From positions 124,001 through 188,000 of the forward strand of contig NZ_JBBBNV010000004.1 in NCBI RefSeq assembly GCF_037137075.1: a stretch of DNA of 64,000 bases, written 5' to 3'. This document shows positions 9,170-17,691 of this stretch, piece by piece; positions within the stretch are counted from its first letter, which is position 1, and each line of letters begins with the position of its first letter. The DNA comes from JBBBNV01 sp037137075. Its GTDB lineage: Bacteria > Bacillota > Bacilli > Paenibacillales > NBRC-103111. Made by a program: the position numbers and the translations under genes. The notes under the pieces were generated by a model, which made no database searches, was not told the origin of the DNA, and saw nothing but the letters and a program-made list of their open reading frames with translations.

Positions 9170-9493
9170 ATGTGGCAATTGGCGGCAGAAGCACCGGCGG
9201 CCGGAGGTCTTGGAGCAATCGGCACGTTCTTGCCGATCATTTTGATGTTTGCGGTCTTATATTTCCTGATGATTCGTCCGCAGCAGAAACGATCAAAAGA
9301 ACGTAACACAATGCTTGGAGCGCTTAAGAAGAACGATAAAGTTGTAACGATTGGCGGCCTGCACGGCACAATCGTAGAGATTACGGACGACATCGTGGTA
9401 CTCAAGGTTAATGATGCAACGAAGCTGACGTTTGACCGTTCTTCCATTAGCTCGGTTACAAGCAGCGCGGCTGTAGTTGAGAGCGATAAATAA
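9170..9493 (+). CDS. yajC: Preprotein translocase subunit YajC
   Basis: A 107-aa single-pass membrane protein. One transmembrane helix (about 18-37) is followed by the family signature MIRPQQKRSKE and a small cytoplasmic domain (VVTIGGLHGTIVEI). YajC associates with the SecDF complex, whose genes lie 5 kb downstream. GAGGAGGA precedes the ATG. The tgt-yajC order is the same as in B. subtilis (tgt-yrbF). Confidence 0.93.
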   Translation: MWQLAAEAPAAGGLGAIGTFLPIILMFAVLYFLMIRPQQKRSKERNTMLGALKKNDKVVTIGGLHGTIVEITDDIVVLKVNDATKLTFDRSSISSVTSSAAVVESDK

Positions 9494-9510
9494 ATCGCAA
9501 CCATAATACA

Positions 9511-9552
9511 AAGCTCCGGGAAAGCCAGCATGGGCAGGCCCGGAGCTTTTTT
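9511..9552. terminator. Terminator between convergent yajC and the TIGR04086 gene
   Basis: AAGCTCCGGG (9511-9520) pairs with CCCGGAGCTT, followed by six T (9547-9552). The A-rich 5' flank is weaker, so it mainly serves the plus strand. Confidence 0.85.
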
Positions 9553-9624
9553 CATGAATGCAAGAGGGATGTACATCAGAATTGTACCTGCGGATAATTA
9601 TACTGTGAAATGTGTATCGGCTTT

Positions 9625-10020
9625 TTACCGGTTCCGGTTCAGATTGACGCCGAACATGCCGCCCAGCGCCCCGCTGCACGTACAAACAGCCAGCAGAACG
9701 AGCGTCCGGCTGCTGAGAGAACCGTCAAATCCAAGGAAGCCAATGAGAATAATGAGCACCGTGTACATCATTCCGAGCAAAGCTCCCTGATACCAGCCGC
9801 GCTTTCCGTGCCGTCTGGCTGCCACAAATCCCCCGATAGCCGAAGAAAGCCCGTGGATGACAAAAACGACATCGCCAAGGGTCTCCTCCTGCATTTTGGC
9901 ATAAGCAAGCATCAGGGAGGTGATCACAGCGGAGACACACATCCACAGCATGGCATACCACAGTGCTGCAAGCAGTGGATGTCCTATTTTGACCTTCGGT
10001 ACTTTGGTCATCGGATTCAT
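9625..10020 (-). CDS. TIGR04086-family membrane protein (YrzE-like)
   Basis: A 131-aa protein with four hydrophobic segments and short loops (HGLSSAIGGFVAARRHGKRGW, GALGGMFGVN). Position next to yajC matches B. subtilis yrzE, although here it is on the opposite strand. The GAGGGGGT ribosome binding site lies about ten bases before the start codon. Function unknown; it is a conserved Bacillales integral membrane protein. Confidence 0.75.
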   Translation of the reverse strand: MNPMTKVPKVKIGHPLLAALWYAMLWMCVSAVITSLMLAYAKMQEETLGDVVFVIHGLSSAIGGFVAARRHGKRGWYQGALLGMMYTVLIILIGFLGFDGSLSSRTLVLLAVCTCSGALGGMFGVNLNRNR

Positions 10021-10095
10021 CGAAAGCGTACCCCCTCGATAATGAACTTTCTCTTATCTCATTGTATGGCCAGGCTCTCGGAAATAGTACCGGAC

Positions 10096-10125
10096 TGGAC
10101 TAGATTTGACGTGGTTTAGTATAAT
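10096..10125 (+). promoter_or_regulatory. Promoter of the ArsB/NhaD-type permease gene
   Basis: TGGACT (10096-10101), 18 bases, TATAAT (10120-10125). It implies a transcript start near 10132, which rules out the upstream start codons of the following gene at 10106 and 10130. Confidence 0.5.
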
Positions 10126-10162
10126 AGCGATGTTGCCAAAACATGGAGAGGACGTGCGTGGA

Positions 10163-11482
10163 GTGGATCAGGCAGTCGGACAAGCCGCGACCTGGCAGGT
10201 GGTCACAGCGGTTGTCCTATTTTTGTTGACTTATGGAATGATTGTTACGGAAAAAATAAACCGTACTGTCCTTGCTCTTGCAGGAGCAGTGATGATGGTC
10301 ATTCTTGGGATTGTCGATTTGGATGCCGCTATCGGCCGTCATATTGAATGGAAAACTATTTTTTTGCTCATCGGAATGATGATGCTTGTCGGCATAACGA
10401 ACAAAACCGGGGTGTTTCAGTATGCCGCGGTGAAGGCCGCCCAGCTGGCGAAAGGCGATCCCGGCCGGATTTTTGTCCTGCTGTGCGCATTGACGGCAAC
10501 GGCCTCCGCGTTTTTGGATAATGTGACGACGGTGCTGCTTGTTGTGCCCGTTACATTTTCGATTACGCGAATTTTGAAGGTGAATCCGCTGCCTTATCTG
10601 ATTGGAGAGATTATCTCTTCCAATGCCGGCGGGACAGCGACCCTGATTGGCGATCCGCCTAATATTATGATTGGCTCGGCGAATCCCGAGCTGACCTTCA
10701 ATGATTTTCTGATCCATCTGGCCCCGGTTGTCATTGTCATCATGATCGTAACGGTCTGGATTATGAAGCGGGTCTATGCCCCGTCGTTCCGTGTTTCCGC
10801 GGAGCATAAGGCGGAGCTGATGAAGCTATCCGCGGAAACGTTTATTAAGGACCGCAAGCTGATGAACAAAGCGCTTGTCGTTCTCGGCTTGACGATCGCA
10901 GGCTTCCTGCTGCATTCGGCGCTTCATATGGAGCCCGCAGTGGTCGCTTTGTCCGGGGCTTCGTTGTTGATGCTTATCGGAGTGAAGGAAGAGCAGATTG
11001 ATGAGGTCTTCTACAGTGTGGAATGGATGACGATTTTTTTCTTTGTGGGACTCTTTGTTCTGGTCGGGGGCCTGGTGGATGTAGGGGCCATTCAATTTTT
11101 GGCGGGCCGCATGCTGGAGCTTACCGCAGGAGACATGACGTTTACCAGCATGCTCATTTTGTGGGTATCCGGAATTGCGTCGGCAACCATCGACAATATT
11201 CCGTTCGTGGCTACCATGATTCCGCTTATTCAGGATTTGGGAGTACAGATGGAGATCACGGATGCGCAGCAGCTGGAGCCGCTTTGGTGGTCGCTTGCGC
11301 TGGGTGCATGTCTGGGCGGGAACGGGACCCTGATTGGCGCCTCTGCGAACGTGATTGTAGCCGGTCTTGCCATGAAGGAAGGGAAGGGGCTGTCCTATAT
11401 GGAATATTTAAAGCTTGGCGCTCCGTTAACTCTTCTGGCGCTAGTGATTTCAACGATTTACGTTTATTTTATTATTTTATAA
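10163..11482 (+). CDS. ArsB/NhaD-type ion permease (SLC13-like)
   Basis: A polytopic transporter of about 439 aa with about 11 membrane segments. The repeat motifs of the ArsB/NhaD superfamily are visible in both halves: FLDNVTTVLLVVPV with GGTATLIGDPPNIMIG in the first, and ATIDNIPFVATM with GGNGTLIGASANVIVAG in the second. GTG 10163 is preferred: GGAGAGG lies about 11 bases upstream and the start falls after the promoter TATAAT at 10120. The substrate (Na+/H+, arsenite or a dicarboxylate) cannot be told from sequence. No ars genes are near. Confidence 0.8.
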   Translation: MDQAVGQAATWQVVTAVVLFLLTYGMIVTEKINRTVLALAGAVMMVILGIVDLDAAIGRHIEWKTIFLLIGMMMLVGITNKTGVFQYAAVKAAQLAKGDPGRIFVLLCALTATASAFLDNVTTVLLVVPVTFSITRILKVNPLPYLIGEIISSNAGGTATLIGDPPNIMIGSANPELTFNDFLIHLAPVVIVIMIVTVWIMKRVYAPSFRVSAEHKAELMKLSAETFIKDRKLMNKALVVLGLTIAGFLLHSALHMEPAVVALSGASLLMLIGVKEEQIDEVFYSVEWMTIFFFVGLFVLVGGLVDVGAIQFLAGRMLELTAGDMTFTSMLILWVSGIASATIDNIPFVATMIPLIQDLGVQMEITDAQQLEPLWWSLALGACLGGNGTLIGASANVIVAGLAMKEGKGLSYMEYLKLGAPLTLLALVISTIYVYFIIL

Positions 11483-11584
11483 AGCTGTTTACCAACATTT
11501 CATTAACCGGGATGCTGCATGTGCCGGGGACAGTCAGGCCAGAATACCCTGTGATGCCAAGCTTACGCTAAAGGAGGCTGTATC

Positions 11585-12256
11585 ATGGAGTATCTGGCCA
11601 TTTTTTTGCGTACGCTGCTCATATACATTGTGATTTTTTTGACAATGCGGCTTATGGGCAAGCGCGAAATCGGCAAGCTGTCGGTATTCGACCTTGTGAT
11701 TTCATTTATGATCGCCGAGATCGGGGTTATTGTTATTGAGGACTGGGATCGGCCGTTTATGGACGGGGTGATTCCTATTGTCGTCCTGATGTTGATTCAG
11801 GTGGCCCTGTCATACCTCACGCTCAAAAGCCAGAAAATCCGCAATTGGTTTGACGGCAAGCCCAGCTTTTTCATCCGGGAAGGCAAGCTGGACCGGAAGG
11901 AAATGAGAAAACAGCGTTATAACCTGGACGACCTGATGGTGCAGCTTCGTGAAAATAAGGTGCCGAATGTAGCCGATGTGGAATTCGCGATTCTTGAGGC
12001 CTCCGGCAAATTGTCTGTCGTCGAAAAAAGCAAGGAAGCCAAGGAGAGCGGCAAGCAGATCCGCTTTGAAGGGCTGCCGCTTCCCTTAATCATGGACGGC
12101 AAGGTGCAGGATGATAATCTGCTTAAGCTGGGCCAGACCCGGTTTTGGTTGAAGCATGAGCTTCAGCAGCAGGGAGGCCCTTCCGATTTCAAGGATGTGT
12201 TTTTTTGCAGTATCGATCACCGCGGCAAGCTGTACATTTCTCCAAAGCTCGATTGA
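11585..12256 (+). CDS. DUF421 membrane protein (YetF/YrbG family)
   Basis: A 223-aa protein with three N-terminal membrane helices (about 5-80) and a soluble C-terminal domain. Family features are MRLMGKREIGKLSVFDLVISFMIAE-type sequence at 21-45 and the downstream RYNLDDLMVQLRE block. B. subtilis has yrbG in the same place between yrzE and spoVB. AAAGGAGG precedes the ATG. Related proteins in spores help place germination components; that role is not shown here. It converges on spoVB with only 35 bases between them and no clear terminator. Confidence 0.82.
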   Translation: MEYLAIFLRTLLIYIVIFLTMRLMGKREIGKLSVFDLVISFMIAEIGVIVIEDWDRPFMDGVIPIVVLMLIQVALSYLTLKSQKIRNWFDGKPSFFIREGKLDRKEMRKQRYNLDDLMVQLRENKVPNVADVEFAILEASGKLSVVEKSKEAKESGKQIRFEGLPLPLIMDGKVQDDNLLKLGQTRFWLKHELQQQGGPSDFKDVFFCSIDHRGKLYISPKLD

Positions 12257-12291
12257 TATGCTGTGTGCCGATGAGGACGGACCGGCTGAAC

Positions 12292-13893
12292 TCAGAACCA
12301 GCGGGAGAGCAGCCGGCCGATCCAAGGGACGCGTACCAGATCGCTTTTATCGATTTGCCCCGTCCCGAACATACATAGGATATAAAGAATCACGCCGGCA
12401 GTCATTGAGCCGATGAATTTTAGTAACAGCAGGTCCGACCAGGGCCGGTACATAATGAGATGACAAACGACGGCCATCAGGCCCATGGCGCCCAACACTT
12501 TCAGGAAGTCGCCGGCAGCCATCTTGAATCGTAAAAGCCGCACAGTGCTCACCCAATGCAGGATAGTGACAAGCATAATGTTTGCGCTGATGGCGATGAC
12601 TGCTCCCATGATGCCCCATTGCGGCTTCGTGACCAGCTGATATATCAGAAATAGCTTCACGGCTGAGCCGATAAATGTATTCAGCAGTGCTGTTCCCGGC
12701 CGATCCAGCGCCTGAAGGGTTGCATTCAGCGGCGCCTGAAAGTACATAAACAGTGCTGCCGGCGCCATAAGCTGGAGCATGGGCGCGATCTCCAAATTGT
12801 GGTACAAGTAGTAACAAAGCGGTTCCGCCAGCACGAACATGATGACGGCAAAAGGCGCGCCGGTGACGAGAGCCAGCCGGAGAGATTGATGGAGACGCTT
12901 GTGAATGGTAATCATATCTCCGCTCGCGGAAGCCTCGGAAAGCGAAGGGATCAGTGATACGGATAAGGAGAAGGTCAGGGCGCTTGGCAGCAGCAGAACC
13001 GGAATCACCATGCCGGACAGCATGCCGTACTGGGCAGTGGCGACTGTACTGGCTACACCTGCCACCGCCAGGCTTTGTACAATCATCACCAGCTCAAGCG
13101 AATACGATACGGAGCCGACCAGCTTGCTTGCGGTGACAGGAATTGCGATTTTCAGCATCCGCCGGAGTATGGAGGCTTCACCGCTTACGGGAGAGGAGGG
13201 AATGCGGGCTGGAGCCGGCTGCTCCGGTGCGGATCTTCCTTTATTGGCCGCGTGCCAGAGCAGGACCAGCATGCCGCATATTTCCCCGCACAAAACGCCA
13301 AGCATGGCGCCGGCAGCCGCCTTGTCCAGACCGTACGGAAGCAGCATGTAAGCGAAGCCGAGCATGGCCGCAATACGTACAATGGTTTCTGCGATTTGTG
13401 AAGCGGCGGTAGGAATCATATTGTGCTTGCCCTGGAAAAAGCCGCGATATATGGAAGAGATGCCGACAATGATAATCATCGGCGTCATGCACATAAAGGT
13501 CCAGTACACCCTGCTGTCGGTCAGCAGTCTGGTTGTGATCCAAGGCGCGGCGATGATGCAAAAAGCCGTAAAGATAAGACTCAGCATCATCGTCAGAAGA
13601 AGTGCGGTGCGCATAATGTTGCGGATATGCTTGTCGTCGCCCCGGGCTTCGGCTTCGGCAACCAGCTTGGCAATCGCCAGCGGTACGCCGCCCGTTATAA
13701 CGGTGAGCACCATAATCATAAACGGATAGCTCATTTGGTAGAGGCCCACCGCCTCCGCGCCAATCATACGCGGCAGCGCAATGCGGGGCACAAACCCGAG
13801 TATACGGTTGATGATGCCTGCCGCGAGCAAAATCATCGTACCGTGAATAAACGATTGCTTGACCGAATAGCGGTGGGGATTTTTATGTTTCAC
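12292..13893 (-). CDS. spoVB: Stage V sporulation protein B (MOP-family lipid flippase)
   Basis: A 533-aa membrane protein of the MATE/MOP polysaccharide-export fold with about 14 helices. The N-terminus (GTMILLAAGIINRILGFVPR, then LPRMIGAEAVGLYQMSYP) is typical of SpoVB, needed for spore cortex synthesis and probably moving lipid-linked precursors. The GTG at 13893 is chosen because AAGGGAG lies ten bases upstream and the protein then starts with the short basic segment usual in the family; upstream ATG 13962 adds 23 unconserved residues. Divergent from comN, as a neighbour pair also found in B. subtilis. Expression in the mother cell is expected, but no sigma-E or sigma-K promoter could be assigned with confidence. 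Confidence 0.9.
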   Translation of the reverse strand: MKHKNPHRYSVKQSFIHGTMILLAAGIINRILGFVPRIALPRMIGAEAVGLYQMSYPFMIMVLTVITGGVPLAIAKLVAEAEARGDDKHIRNIMRTALLLTMMLSLIFTAFCIIAAPWITTRLLTDSRVYWTFMCMTPMIIIVGISSIYRGFFQGKHNMIPTAASQIAETIVRIAAMLGFAYMLLPYGLDKAAAGAMLGVLCGEICGMLVLLWHAANKGRSAPEQPAPARIPSSPVSGEASILRRMLKIAIPVTASKLVGSVSYSLELVMIVQSLAVAGVASTVATAQYGMLSGMVIPVLLLPSALTFSLSVSLIPSLSEASASGDMITIHKRLHQSLRLALVTGAPFAVIMFVLAEPLCYYLYHNLEIAPMLQLMAPAALFMYFQAPLNATLQALDRPGTALLNTFIGSAVKLFLIYQLVTKPQWGIMGAVIAISANIMLVTILHWVSTVRLLRFKMAAGDFLKVLGAMGLMAVVCHLIMYRPWSDLLLLKFIGSMTAGVILYILCMFGTGQIDKSDLVRVPWIGRLLSRWF

Positions 13894-14043
13894 AGCGAAC
13901 CGACTCCCTTGTCCACAGGCATTTATTACATGACTATGCGGACAAACTCGCCGCTCATGCACACATTTTTTTGGGGTGCGAACGTATGTTGCGCAGGAAT
14001 CGGAGCGGCAATAGAGAATTGGTTAGCGTGGAGGTGTAGACAC

Positions 14044-14346
14044 ATGGACGATCAAGAGGAGAATTTGCCCGTGGCTGCGCAGTCCGAGCAGAAGGAACAG
14101 CCTTCTCCGTTATCGGAGGAGGAGATGAGCGAGGCGGTGGAACGGCTTTGCGTCAGCAAGGCGGAAGAGTTTCGGTTGATCGGCTATGAGCACGTAACCG
14201 GCCAGGAGGTTTGGGAATGCGTCAGTGACAAGTACCGCAAGCACGGGACTCCGCCGACCCATCGGATCGTCAACGACATTCTTTCGCTGAAGGCCACGCA
14301 GTTTATGAATTGGATGACAATGAGCATCTACCGGAATAATAACTAA
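14044..14346 (+). CDS. comN: Post-transcriptional regulator ComN-like
   Basis: A 100-aa hydrophilic protein. An acidic N-terminal tail is followed by the conserved block (SEAVERLCVSKAEEFRLIGY, VWECVSDKY, PPTHRIVNDILSLKATQFMNWM). Size and position between spoVB and secDF match B. subtilis ComN (YrzD), which controls accumulation of late competence mRNA. GGAGGTG sits seven bases before the ATG. Whether the organism is competent is unknown. Confidence 0.8.
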   Translation: MDDQEENLPVAAQSEQKEQPSPLSEEEMSEAVERLCVSKAEEFRLIGYEHVTGQEVWECVSDKYRKHGTPPTHRIVNDILSLKATQFMNWMTMSIYRNNN

Positions 14347-14352
14347 AAAAAC

Positions 14353-14386
14353 GACAACGGCTGAAATCCAGCCGTCTTTTTTTTGC
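14353..14386 (+). terminator. Terminator after comN
   Basis: ACGGCTG paired with CAGCCGT, followed by eight T. Confidence 0.88.
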
Positions 14387-14428
14387 TATCTTCGCCCGGT
14401 GGAAAGTCGGACGCAAAATTTGTGCAAA

Positions 14429-14457
14429 TTGACTCGTATTTTGCGGCTGAGTATAAT
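14429..14457 (+). promoter_or_regulatory. Sigma-A promoter of secDF
   Basis: TTGACT (14429-14434), 17-base spacer, TATAAT (14452-14457); 36 bases before the secD ATG. Confidence 0.8.
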
Positions 14458-14492
14458 GGGAATATTGAGTATCGAAGGGAGACAGGCTCTGA

Positions 14493-15728
14493 ATGGATGG
14501 GAAACGTGTTACACTATTTGCCCTGATTGTGGTTGTTATCTTAGCCGCAATTGGACTAACCACCCCACAGCTGGTTAAAAACGTACGGCTGGGCCTTGAT
14601 TTAAGGGGAGGGTTTGAAATCCTGTATGTGGCGGAACCGATTGAAGCGGGCAAGCCTGTAACAAGAGATTCACTGCGGGAAACTGCAAAAAGCCTGGAGA
14701 AGCGCGCGAACTCTTCCGGCGCGGAAGAGCCGGAGGTTACACCGGAGGGTGAAGATCGTATCCGGGCTCGTATTGCGGGTGTAACGGACCCGGACAAGGT
14801 TCGTGAAATTTTGAAAAAACCGGCCGAGCTGACATTCCGTGGCCCGGATGGGACAAAGGAAATGGTTGGGAGCGATTTCAAAGAAGGCGCGGCGCAGGTC
14901 AGCTTTGACCCGCAAACGAATACGCCTGTCATTAACATTGAAGTAAATGACAAGGAAAAGCTGCGCGATGTGTCCCAGCGTCTGCTCAACCAGCCGCTTG
15001 CCATTTATTTGGATGAGCAGCAGCTATCCGCGCCTGTGGTGCGGGCGGTGCTGAGCGATGGCAAAGCAACCATTTCGGGCAATTACTCCTATGCCGAGGC
15101 CAATGAGCTTGCAGCAACAATCAATCTGGGCGCCCTGCCGCTTAAGCTGACAGAGAAATATACCCAGTCCGTCGGCGCGACGCTTGGCTTGAAGTCACTG
15201 GAGGAGACTGTAAAAGCGGGCATTATCGGGTCGATCCTGATATTGCTGTTTATGATTGTCGTATATCGTGTGCCGGGAGTTATTGCTTCTATTACGCTAA
15301 TTACGTTCTCATGGATGCTGCTTGGCGTGTTCAACCTGATGAATGTGACTCTCACCTTGCCAGGTATCGCAGCCTTCGTGCTCGGGATCGGGATGGCTGT
15401 CGACGCTAACATTATTACGTATGAGCGCATCAAGGATGAGCTGCGGAGCGGCAAATCGATCACATCCTCACTTAAAGCAGGCTCTAAAAACTCGTTCCGT
15501 ACCATTTTGGACGCCAACCTGACGACCATCCTGGTGTGCGCGGTGTTGTATTTCTATGGCACAGGATCAATTCAAGGGTTCGCGCTTACGCTGCTTTTCA
15601 GTATTTTGATCAGCTTCATTACGAACGTATTCTTGGCCCGCCTGCTGCTTGACCTGCTTATCCGCGGTCGCATTGTGACAAAGCCGGGTTATTTTGGAGT
15701 CAAGGAGGCCGAAATTCGTGCATTATAA
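14493..15728 (+). CDS. secD: Protein translocase subunit SecD
   Basis: A 411-aa RND-type accessory subunit of Sec that uses the proton gradient to help preproteins leave the translocon. One N-terminal helix, the LGLDLRGG motif (about 33-40), a large outside domain, then five C-terminal helices with GIGMAVDANIITYERIKDEL. It is a separate gene, whereas B. subtilis fuses SecD and SecF into one protein. The end overlaps the start of secF by 11 bases. Confidence 0.94.
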   Translation: MDGKRVTLFALIVVVILAAIGLTTPQLVKNVRLGLDLRGGFEILYVAEPIEAGKPVTRDSLRETAKSLEKRANSSGAEEPEVTPEGEDRIRARIAGVTDPDKVREILKKPAELTFRGPDGTKEMVGSDFKEGAAQVSFDPQTNTPVINIEVNDKEKLRDVSQRLLNQPLAIYLDEQQLSAPVVRAVLSDGKATISGNYSYAEANELAATINLGALPLKLTEKYTQSVGATLGLKSLEETVKAGIIGSILILLFMIVVYRVPGVIASITLITFSWMLLGVFNLMNVTLTLPGIAAFVLGIGMAVDANIITYERIKDELRSGKSITSSLKAGSKNSFRTILDANLTTILVCAVLYFYGTGSIQGFALTLLFSILISFITNVFLARLLLDLLIRGRIVTKPGYFGVKEAEIRAL

Positions 15729-16626
15729 ATGGCAGTTTGATGTGGTCAAATACCGGAAATACGCGTTTAGCTTTTCCATTGCAATTACGATTCTCGGTAT
15801 TTTGTTTTTGATGATTTTCGGCTTGAACTACGGCGTTGACTTCAAGGCGGGAACCTCGCTGGACATTACAGCGGCCCAGTCCATTGATAAAGCGAAGGCG
15901 GAGCAGATTTTCCACGATGCCGGTTATGAAGCGACCGTTACGCTTGGCGGTGACAACAACACGCGTGCCACGACACGTCTGGACCGGGTGTTGAATACCG
16001 ATGAAATTAATACAATTATCAACCAGTTCAAGCAGGCTTACGGGGACAACATCGTTCATGAGGAAAACACGGTGGACCCGGGCATTGCCCGCGAGCTGGG
16101 CTTGAAGGCGATTTACGCTGTAGCGCTGTCCAGCATCGGGATTATCATTTATGTCAGTATCCGTTTTGAGTGGCGGTTTGCGATTTCGGCGGTTATTGCT
16201 TTGCTGCATGATGCTTTTATCGTGATCAGCTTGTTCTCGATTCTGAGGCTGGAGGTCAACCTTACGTTTATCGCGGCTATCCTGACCATTATCGGTTACT
16301 CACTTAACGATACGATCGTCACATTTGACCGGATTCGGGAAAACATGAGGTTCTCCAAAACGAAAACGTTTGAAGATTTATCGAAGCTTGTCAACGACAG
16401 TATTTGGCAGACAATGACTCGTTCCATCAATACGGTGTTTACGGTGTTTATTGCCACCATTTTGCTGCTTATTATGGGCAGTGAATCGATTAAGCTGTTC
16501 TCGCTGGCAATGACCTTCGGTCTCATCAGCGGGGTTTACTCCTCCACATTTATCGCAGCCCAGCTCTGGCTGTTGCTCAAACGCAATAGCTTGAAAAGAG
16601 CGTCCGCAGCTCCGGTCAAAAATTAA
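15718..16626 (+). CDS. secF: Protein translocase subunit SecF
   Basis: A 302-aa partner of SecD with six helices. The family motif FGLNYGVDFKAGTSLDI is near residue 35 and IGYSLNDTIVTFDRIREN is the counterpart of the SecD signature. GTG 15718 is chosen: AAGGAGG (15702-15708) is nine bases upstream and the gene overlaps the secD stop, giving translational coupling for an equimolar complex. Confidence 0.94.
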   Translation: MHYKWQFDVVKYRKYAFSFSIAITILGILFLMIFGLNYGVDFKAGTSLDITAAQSIDKAKAEQIFHDAGYEATVTLGGDNNTRATTRLDRVLNTDEINTIINQFKQAYGDNIVHEENTVDPGIARELGLKAIYAVALSSIGIIIYVSIRFEWRFAISAVIALLHDAFIVISLFSILRLEVNLTFIAAILTIIGYSLNDTIVTFDRIRENMRFSKTKTFEDLSKLVNDSIWQTMTRSINTVFTVFIATILLLIMGSESIKLFSLAMTFGLISGVYSSTFIAAQLWLLLKRNSLKRASAAPVKN

Positions 16627-16686
16627 GACACGGTCAAGGCCTGCAGACGGTGCTTCTGGCGCCAAGTTAGATAAAGGGGTGTCCGC

Positions 16687-17637
16687 ATGACAGAAAAACG
16701 TTTTGAGCAGGCTCAATTGGCGGCATGGACGGGAATTATCGGCAACCTGCTCTTGGCTTTGATGAAAGGCGTTGTCGGAATGATGGCAGGGAGCAAGGCG
16801 CTTATTGCGGACGCGGCCAATTCGGCCTCCGATGTTGTAGGCTCCATCGCGGTGCTGATTGGAATTCGCGCGGCGAAGCTTCCTCCGGACCGGGATCATC
16901 CATACGGTCACGGCAAAGCGGAATCGATTGCCGCCATAATTGTCTCTGTGCTGCTCATGCTGGTTGGATTGGAAATAGGCATTGCATCCATCAAAACAAT
17001 TTACAACGGGGTTGATTCGGCTCCGAAATGGTACGCACTAATTGCAATCGGGATTTCTGTGGTTGTTAAGGAATTACTGTTTCAATACAACTTCAGGATG
17101 GGCAAAAAGCTTTCGAGCCAGGCACTCATCGCCAACGCATGGGATCACCGCTCGGATGTGTATTCGTCTCTGGCGGCGCTGGTCGGTATCGGCGGCGCGG
17201 TGGCGGGACAATATCTCAATATCCCTCAGCTGTATTTGCTTGACCCTGTAGCCGGAGTTATCGTGGCATTAATTGTACTTCGTATGGGCTATAAGCTTGT
17301 ACGGGATTCCATTCATTCTACGATGGATCACGTGCTGCATGATGAGGATTCGGAAGAGCTGATTAAAGCGGTTCAGGATGTAAAGGGCGTCATTACCGTG
17401 GATTCGCTGCGGGCCAGAGAGCACGGCCATTATGTCATTGTAGATGCTAAAATTAGTGTTAACCCGCATATTTCCGTCATGGAAGGCCATGATATCGCCA
17501 GATCCGTAAAGTATCAGCTTATGCAGCAGTTTAGCCATGTATCGGATGTTTTCATTCATGTCAATCCGTATGACCCGGGTTTTCCTTACAAAAGCGGACC
17601 GGCTCCGCAGGCATCGGATTCGCCGGTTCTGCATTAA
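16687..17637 (+). CDS. Cation diffusion facilitator, probably manganese exporter
   Basis: A 316-aa CDF transporter with six membrane helices and a C-terminal cytoplasmic domain. Metal-site pairs are Asn45-xxx-Asp49 in helix 2 (ANSASD) and Asp155-xxx-Asp159 in helix 5 (WDHRSD). The N-D/D-D combination is reported for bacterial manganese CDFs, while zinc members usually have His/Asp-xxx-Asp and His-xxx-Asp; manganese export is therefore the better guess. A second conserved patch, HPYGHGKAES, follows helix 2. The gene sits between secF and recJ. Confidence 0.85.
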   Translation: MTEKRFEQAQLAAWTGIIGNLLLALMKGVVGMMAGSKALIADAANSASDVVGSIAVLIGIRAAKLPPDRDHPYGHGKAESIAAIIVSVLLMLVGLEIGIASIKTIYNGVDSAPKWYALIAIGISVVVKELLFQYNFRMGKKLSSQALIANAWDHRSDVYSSLAALVGIGGAVAGQYLNIPQLYLLDPVAGVIVALIVLRMGYKLVRDSIHSTMDHVLHDEDSEELIKAVQDVKGVITVDSLRAREHGHYVIVDAKISVNPHISVMEGHDIARSVKYQLMQQFSHVSDVFIHVNPYDPGFPYKSGPAPQASDSPVLH

Positions 17638-17691
17638 TTTTTTAATTGTATTTTGCCATCCTGGTTATGGTGTAAATGAGGAGGCAGCCCC

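Noticed and set aside
13423..14043. In-frame upstream extension of comN
   Set aside because: It overlaps spoVB on the other strand; ATG 14044 has the ribosome binding site and gives the normal length.
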